DNA of 9,981 nt from an uncultured Alphaproteobacteria bacterium (GTDB lineage Bacteria; Pseudomonadota; Alphaproteobacteria; Micavibrionales; Micavibrionaceae): the NCBI GenBank assembly GCA_946480475.1, contig CAMLJM010000050.1:1-9981 (forward strand), in the 5' to 3' direction. Numbering within the stretch: position 1 is the stretch's first letter; each line of letters opens with the position of its first letter. A program made the translations under genes and the position numbers. This document shows, piece by piece, positions 6,237 through 9,981 of the stretch. The notes beneath the pieces were generated by a model, which worked only from the letters and a program-made list of their open reading frames with translations, did no database searches and was not told the DNA's origin.

Positions 6237-6265
6237 TCTTTAATGGTGGCGTTGAATTATGTCAA
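6237..6265 (-). promoter_or_regulatory. candidate promoter of the small RNA
   Basis: On the minus strand TTGACA (6265-6260) is a perfect -35 box. After 17 nt comes TAAAGA (6242-6237), a weaker -10 box. Transcription would start at about 6230-6234, at the first hairpin. This agreement between promoter, hairpin and terminator is the main support. Confidence 0.42.
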
Positions 6266-6337
6266 AAAAGTGCCAATTTAGGACAGATTTTAAGGATTTC
6301 AGATGCTCTTGAGTTAACTTATTGAAAATATTGATTT

Positions 6338-7045
6338 TTATGCCAGGGGTGGTGGAGGCGGCCTGTTTCGGTCAGAAGGGGTGTCGCCATAATTATAAAT
6401 TCCCTGACGTGTTTCAGCCAATTTGACTATGCCTGCTACACTTAAGCCTAAAGCAGCCCCCGCAAACGCACCTGCCAGTCCTGTAACAACACCCATAGTG
6501 TCTTCAGACAGATTGCCTAAACGGTATGCTTTTGACGTAAGAGTTTCTGTCACTTTCAGATGCGGCAGGTTGCGCGGGTCTACAGACATGCGGCCAAACT
6601 CGTCTGTGGCTATCTTGTCTTCGATATCCGGCGTGATAATGCTCTGTACTTTGTATTCCGTCTTCTTTTCCGTGCGGCGTGACATGGGAACCAGTGATGC
6701 CAGTGCGCCTAAAACCATGCCCCCAACGGCGCCAGCCCATCCGGCAGCGCTTAATCCCAGAAAGCTGCCAGCGGCAAATGTTGTGCCGATAGTTGCAGAG
6801 GTTGCTATTGCGGCGCCAGCCCAGGCAGCAACAGCGGGTAATACAAACCAGCCCGCTATGGCGCCGGCGACCAGTCCACCCAACCCCAGCGCGGCGGCGC
6901 CTATAAGGGTAAATAAGCCCGTTTCGGCCCAGCCAAATTTCTCGTCCTCACGCTTTCCCAGCGCTTCCTTGGACTCTTTCAAGATGGTTTTGAGGCGGGC
7001 CTGAATACCATCGCGCTCATCAGGGGTAGGGCTAGGCTCTGTCAT
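6338..7045 (-). CDS. glycine/alanine-rich membrane protein with C-terminal polyproline
   Basis: A 235-residue protein that I do not recognise. A charged N-terminus (1-38, helical, KTILKESKEALGKREDEK) precedes a long hydrophobic Gly/Ala-rich region (about 42-120), probably two to three membrane helices with glycine-zipper spacing. A polar domain follows (121-183; MSRRTEKKTEYKVQSIITPD onward), then another Gly/Ala-rich helix (184-210). The tail is RNRPPPPPLA. Five prolines just before the end would make translation dependent on EF-P. Glycine-zipper helices occur in pore-forming and in outer-membrane proteins; neither role is shown. The ATG at 7045 has AGGA 10 nt upstream. A TTG at 7114 would add 23 residues but lacks a ribosome site. 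The gene stands alone, divergent from acnA. The nearest terminator is 160 nt past the stop. Confidence 0.72.
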   Translation of the reverse strand: MTEPSPTPDERDGIQARLKTILKESKEALGKREDEKFGWAETGLFTLIGAAALGLGGLVAGAIAGWFVLPAVAAWAGAAIATSATIGTTFAAGSFLGLSAAGWAGAVGGMVLGALASLVPMSRRTEKKTEYKVQSIITPDIEDKIATDEFGRMSVDPRNLPHLKVTETLTSKAYRLGNLSEDTMGVVTGLAGAFAGAALGLSVAGIVKLAETRQGIYNYGDTPSDRNRPPPPPLA

Positions 7046-7174
7046 TATACGGAGGTCCTGCTGCAAATCGTTGAGAGTAGTCTGCAACTTAAGGCAGGGT
7101 GCCAGAATATGCAAATTTTTGATGGATTTTAGGGGGTATATTCCGCTGTTTTCTGCTGCTAGAATTTTAACGTT

Positions 7175-7203
7175 TTATTAGATCGTGCTATTTATCTTAT
7201 AGC
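7175..7203 (+). promoter_or_regulatory. possible acnA promoter (weak)
   Basis: In the 200-nt divergent gap (7046-7245) the best plus-strand pair is TTATTA (7175-7180) and TATAGC (7198-7203), spaced 17 nt. Both boxes are poor. I see no operator or riboswitch-like structure in this gap, which is AT-rich from about 7160 to 7215. Confidence 0.2.
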
Positions 7204-7245
7204 TCAATTTTCTAATCTCCCGCCCTTTCCAAGAGGTTTCACAAC

Positions 7246-9966
7246 ATGACCACCCGCACCGGACACGATATCCTCAAAACCCGTAAAAGCCTGACTATTG
7301 ATGGCAAGTCGTATGATTATTTCAGCCTGCCCGAAGCGGCAAAACAGATCGGTGATGTATCGCGTCTGCCGTTCTCGATGAAGGTGCTGCTGGAAAACCT
7401 GCTGCGTTTTGAAGATGGCGTTTCGGTTACAACAGACGATGTGAAAGCCTGCCACGCATGGCTTGATAACAAGGGCAAAACAGAACATGAAGTGGCGTAC
7501 CGCCCCGCGCGCGTGCTGATGCAGGACTTCACAGGCGTGCCGGCTGTTGTGGATTTGGCAGCCATGCGCGAAGCGATGAAGGCGCTGGGCGGCAACGCAC
7601 AAAAGATCAACCCGCTGACCGCTGTTGACCTTGTGATCGACCACTCGGTGATGGTGGATGCGTTTGGTAACAAGAGCGCGTTCCAGGAAAACGTCGAGAT
7701 CGAATTTGACCGTAACGGTGAACGTTACGCTTTCCTCCGCTGGGGCCAGCAAGCATTCAAGAATTTCCGCGTCGTGCCGCCGGGTACAGGTATCTGCCAC
7801 CAGGTGAATCTTGAATACCTCGCACAAACCGTTTGGGTGGAACAGGACGAAGAGCGCGGCAGCCATGTTGCATATCCGGATACGCTTGTGGGTACTGACT
7901 CCCACACCACCATGGTGAACGGCCTGGCCGTTCTGGGTTGGGGCGTGGGCGGTATCGAAGCCGAAGCCGCGATGCTGGGCCAGCCTGTTTCGATGCTGAT
8001 CCCCGAAGTGATCGGCTTCAAACTGACAGGCAAGCTGAAGGAAGGTACGACCGCGACCGATCTCGTGCTCACCGTCACCGAAATGCTGCGTAAAAAAGGC
8101 GTGGTGAACAAGTTCGTTGAATTTTATGGCGCGGGCCTTGATAACCTCTCGCTCGCTGACCGTGCGACAATTGCCAATATGGCGCCGGAATATGGCGCGA
8201 CGTGCGGTTTCTTCCCGATTGATAAAGAAACCATCCGTTACCTGAACTTCACAGGCCGTGACGCACATCGTGCGAAGCTGGTTGAGGAATACGCCAAGGC
8301 GCAAGGCATGTGGCGCGATGCGTCAACACCGGACCCTGTATTCACCGATACGCTGGAACTGGATATCAGCACCGTTGAACCATCTCTCGCAGGCCCGAAA
8401 CGCCCGCAGGACCGCGTTCTGCTTTCCAAATCTTCCGAAATCTTCAAAAAGCTGCTGGCCGATAACAACATCGCGCCGAAAGAAGTGCAGGTGGAAGGTT
8501 CCGATTACAAACTGAAACATGGTGACGTTGTGATCGCCGCGATTACATCATGCACTAATACATCAAACCCTTCTGTGATGCTGGCCGCCGGTCTTGTCGC
8601 CAAGAAAGCGCACGAGAAGGGCCTGAAAGCCAAGCCATGGGTGAAGACGTCACTGGCGCCGGGTTCTCAGGTTGTGACCGATTACCTCGATAAGGCAGGA
8701 CTGACATCACATCTGGATGCGATGGGATTCAACCTTGTCGGTTATGGTTGCACGACCTGTATCGGTAACTCTGGCCCATTGCCTGAGCCGATTGGCAAAG
8801 CTGTCGAAGCCGGTGATCTGACCGTGGCGGCAGTGCTGTCCGGTAACCGCAACTTTGAGGGCCGTATCAGTCCGCACGTAAAGGCAAACTATCTGGCTTC
8901 GCCGCCGCTGGTTGTTGCTTACGCGCTGCTGGGTAATATGAACCTCGATATCACGACTGAACCGCTGGGCACAGGTAGTGACGGTAAACCGGTCTACCTG
9001 AAAGACATCTGGCCATCGAACGAAGAGGTGCGTCAGGCGGTTGAAACCTCGCTGACGTCGGAGATGTTCAAGTCCCGTTACGCCAACGTCTTCCTCGGCC
9101 CCAAAGAGTGGCAGGCGGTAAAGGGTGGTGAAGGTGAAACGTATGGCTGGGACCCGAAATCTACCTATGTGGCGAACCCCCCTTACTTCACCGGCATGCA
9201 AAAGACGCCGGGCGTTGTGAAAGACATTAAGGGGGCGGCTTGTCTCGCGCTGTTTGGTGACTCGATCACAACCGATCACATCTCTCCGGCTGGTAACATC
9301 AAGAAAGACAGCCCTGCTGGCAAATACCTGCTGGCGCATGGTGTCGAGCAGAAAGACTTCAACTCCTACGGCGCGCGCCGTGGCCACCATGAAGTCATGA
9401 TGCGCGGCACATTCGCCAATATTCGTATCAAGAACGAGATGCTGGCCAATGAACAAGGAGGGGTCGAAGGCGGCCTGACCAAGTACCTGCCATCCGGTGA
9501 ACAAATGCCTATTTATGATGCCTGCATGAAATATATCGCTGACGGCACACCGCTGATGGTGGTGGCGGGCAAGGAATATGGTACAGGTTCATCCCGTGAC
9601 TGGGCGGCCAAGGGTACATACCTGCTGGGCGTGAAGGCAGTTCTGGCCGAAAGCTTTGAACGTATTCACCGTTCGAATCTTGTTGGTATGGGCGTTCTGC
9701 CGCTGGTCTTCAAGAATGGTATGACCCGCCAGAGCCTGAAACTGACCGGGGAAGAAAAATTCGATGTTATTGGCCTCGAAGCTGGCATCAAGCCGCGTAT
9801 GGATGTTGATGTTGTCATCACTCGTAAAGACGGCAGCAAGGAAACCATCAAGGTTCTTTGCCGCATCGATACGCAGGATGAAATCGGCTACTACGAGAAC
9901 GGCGGCATCATGCATTACGTGCTGCGCGATCTCGCCGCCAAAGGTAACCGCGCGGCAGTGGCCTAA
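7246..9966 (+). CDS. acnA: aconitate hydratase A (AcnA/IRP1 type)
   Basis: Cytoplasmic TCA-cycle enzyme that interconverts citrate and isocitrate through cis-aconitate with a [4Fe-4S] cluster. It is complete at 906 residues, the usual length for this type. The cluster cysteines are C436 (in [10 protein letters not shown]), C502 and C505 (in [14 protein letters not shown]). Active-site pieces include [20 protein letters not shown] (from D218), SGNRNFEGR with R535 and R540, and the swivel-domain [17 protein letters not shown] (from G775) with S783 and R784. [15 protein letters not shown] marks the start of the last domain. The ATG has an AGAGG ribosome site about 9 nt upstream. The gene is visibly richer in GC than the genes to its left and uses the typical codons of a highly expressed gene. 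The downstream region is cut by the window end 15 nt after the stop. Confidence 0.98.
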   Translation: MTTRTGHDILKTRKSLTIDGKSYDYFSLPEAAKQIGDVSRLPFSMKVLLENLLRFEDGVSVTTDDVKACHAWLDNKGKTEHEVAYRPARVLMQDFTGVPAVVDLAAMREAMKALGGNAQKINPLTAVDLVIDHSVMVDAFGNKSAFQENVEIEFDRNGERYAFLRWGQQAFKNFRVVPPGTGICHQVNLEYLAQTVWVEQDEERGSHVAYPDTLVGTDSHTTMVNGLAVLGWGVGGIEAEAAMLGQPVSMLIPEVIGFKLTGKLKEGTTATDLVLTVTEMLRKKGVVNKFVEFYGAGLDNLSLADRATIANMAPEYGATCGFFPIDKETIRYLNFTGRDAHRAKLVEEYAKAQGMWRDASTPDPVFTDTLELDISTVEPSLAGPKRPQDRVLLSKSSEIFKKLLADNNIAPKEVQVEGSDYKLKHGDVVIAAITSCTNTSNPSVMLAAGLVAKKAHEKGLKAKPWVKTSLAPGSQVVTDYLDKAGLTSHLDAMGFNLVGYGCTTCIGNSGPLPEPIGKAVEAGDLTVAAVLSGNRNFEGRISPHVKANYLASPPLVVAYALLGNMNLDITTEPLGTGSDGKPVYLKDIWPSNEEVRQAVETSLTSEMFKSRYANVFLGPKEWQAVKGGEGETYGWDPKSTYVANPPYFTGMQKTPGVVKDIKGAACLALFGDSITTDHISPAGNIKKDSPAGKYLLAHGVEQKDFNSYGARRGHHEVMMRGTFANIRIKNEMLANEQGGVEGGLTKYLPSGEQMPIYDACMKYIADGTPLMVVAGKEYGTGSSRDWAAKGTYLLGVKAVLAESFERIHRSNLVGMGVLPLVFKNGMTRQSLKLTGEEKFDVIGLEAGIKPRMDVDVVITRKDGSKETIKVLCRIDTQDEIGYYENGGIMHYVLRDLAAKGNRAAVA

Positions 9967-9981
9967 AAAGAATTAAGTGAG

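Noticed and set aside
6220..6281. A perfect ribosome-site sequence AAGGAGGTG on the plus strand followed by a 12-codon ORF (ATG at 6243).
   Set aside because: The spacing to the ATG (14 nt) is too long, the ORF is tiny, and the motif is better explained as the complement of the CACCTCCTT in the minus-strand small RNA.
7046..7114. A 23-residue N-terminal extension of the Gly/Ala-rich protein from a TTG at 7114.
   Set aside because: There is no ribosome site before the TTG, while the ATG at 7045 has AGGA upstream. The extension is not excluded, because its codons look acceptable.
7204..8304. A long open frame (366 codons) antisense to the 5' part of acnA.
   Set aside because: It lies opposite a certain, strongly biased acnA reading frame. 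Long antisense frames are expected there. The translation is rich in H, C and F with no recognisable domain.
8707..9504. An open frame of 265 codons antisense to the 3' half of acnA.
   Set aside because: Same reason: a shadow of acnA codon bias, with no domain and no ribosome site that stands out.

Overview
The window reads as ordinary chromosome of an alphaproteobacterium of moderate GC. The lineage call is an inference: it rests on an AcnA/IRP1-type aconitase, a yggT-folD pair, and a small anti-Shine-Dalgarno RNA laid out like the alphaproteobacterial suhB/mmgR family. I cannot name a genus. There are no tRNA or rRNA genes, transposases, phage genes or CRISPR arrays. The three housekeeping genes (yggT, folD, acnA) bracket a set of genes that I do not recognise as any named system.

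Layout. Positions 1-4539 are all transcribed leftwards (minus strand). Read in the direction of transcription they are yggT, then folD, then four tandem paralogues (3296 down to 1200), then a HExxH zincin-like protein (1137-259), then an overlapping ORF that leaves the window (266-1). Each of the four paralogues contains two copies of a strand-helix-helix unit that looks like a ribbon-helix-helix fold. A 6-bp hairpin with a T-run followed by a good sigma70-type promoter (TTGCAT-17-TATAAA) lies between the array and the zincin gene. That gene may therefore be separately transcribed, possibly as a leaderless mRNA.

Positions 4622-6108 are transcribed rightwards. Two genes overlap by 4 nt and encode exported paralogues, each with a signal peptide, a HExxHxxxD motif and four matching cysteines. 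The gene end and the facing minus-strand gene are separated by 229 bp. This gap holds a likely minus-strand small RNA (about 6236-6151) with its own promoter, a CACCTCCTT stretch like the 3' end of 16S rRNA, a second CCTCC motif, and a strong 9-bp terminator. Upstream of it on the minus strand (7045-6338) is a glycine/alanine-rich membrane protein ending in five prolines. A complete acnA runs rightwards from 7246 to 9966.

How the genes relate. YggT-FolD and AcnA are core functions (membrane protein; one-carbon folate metabolism; TCA cycle). The double ribbon-helix-helix array plus the zincin form the most unusual unit. The secreted zincin-like pair is a separate, divergently transcribed unit. 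That these parts act together is a hypothesis from proximity only.
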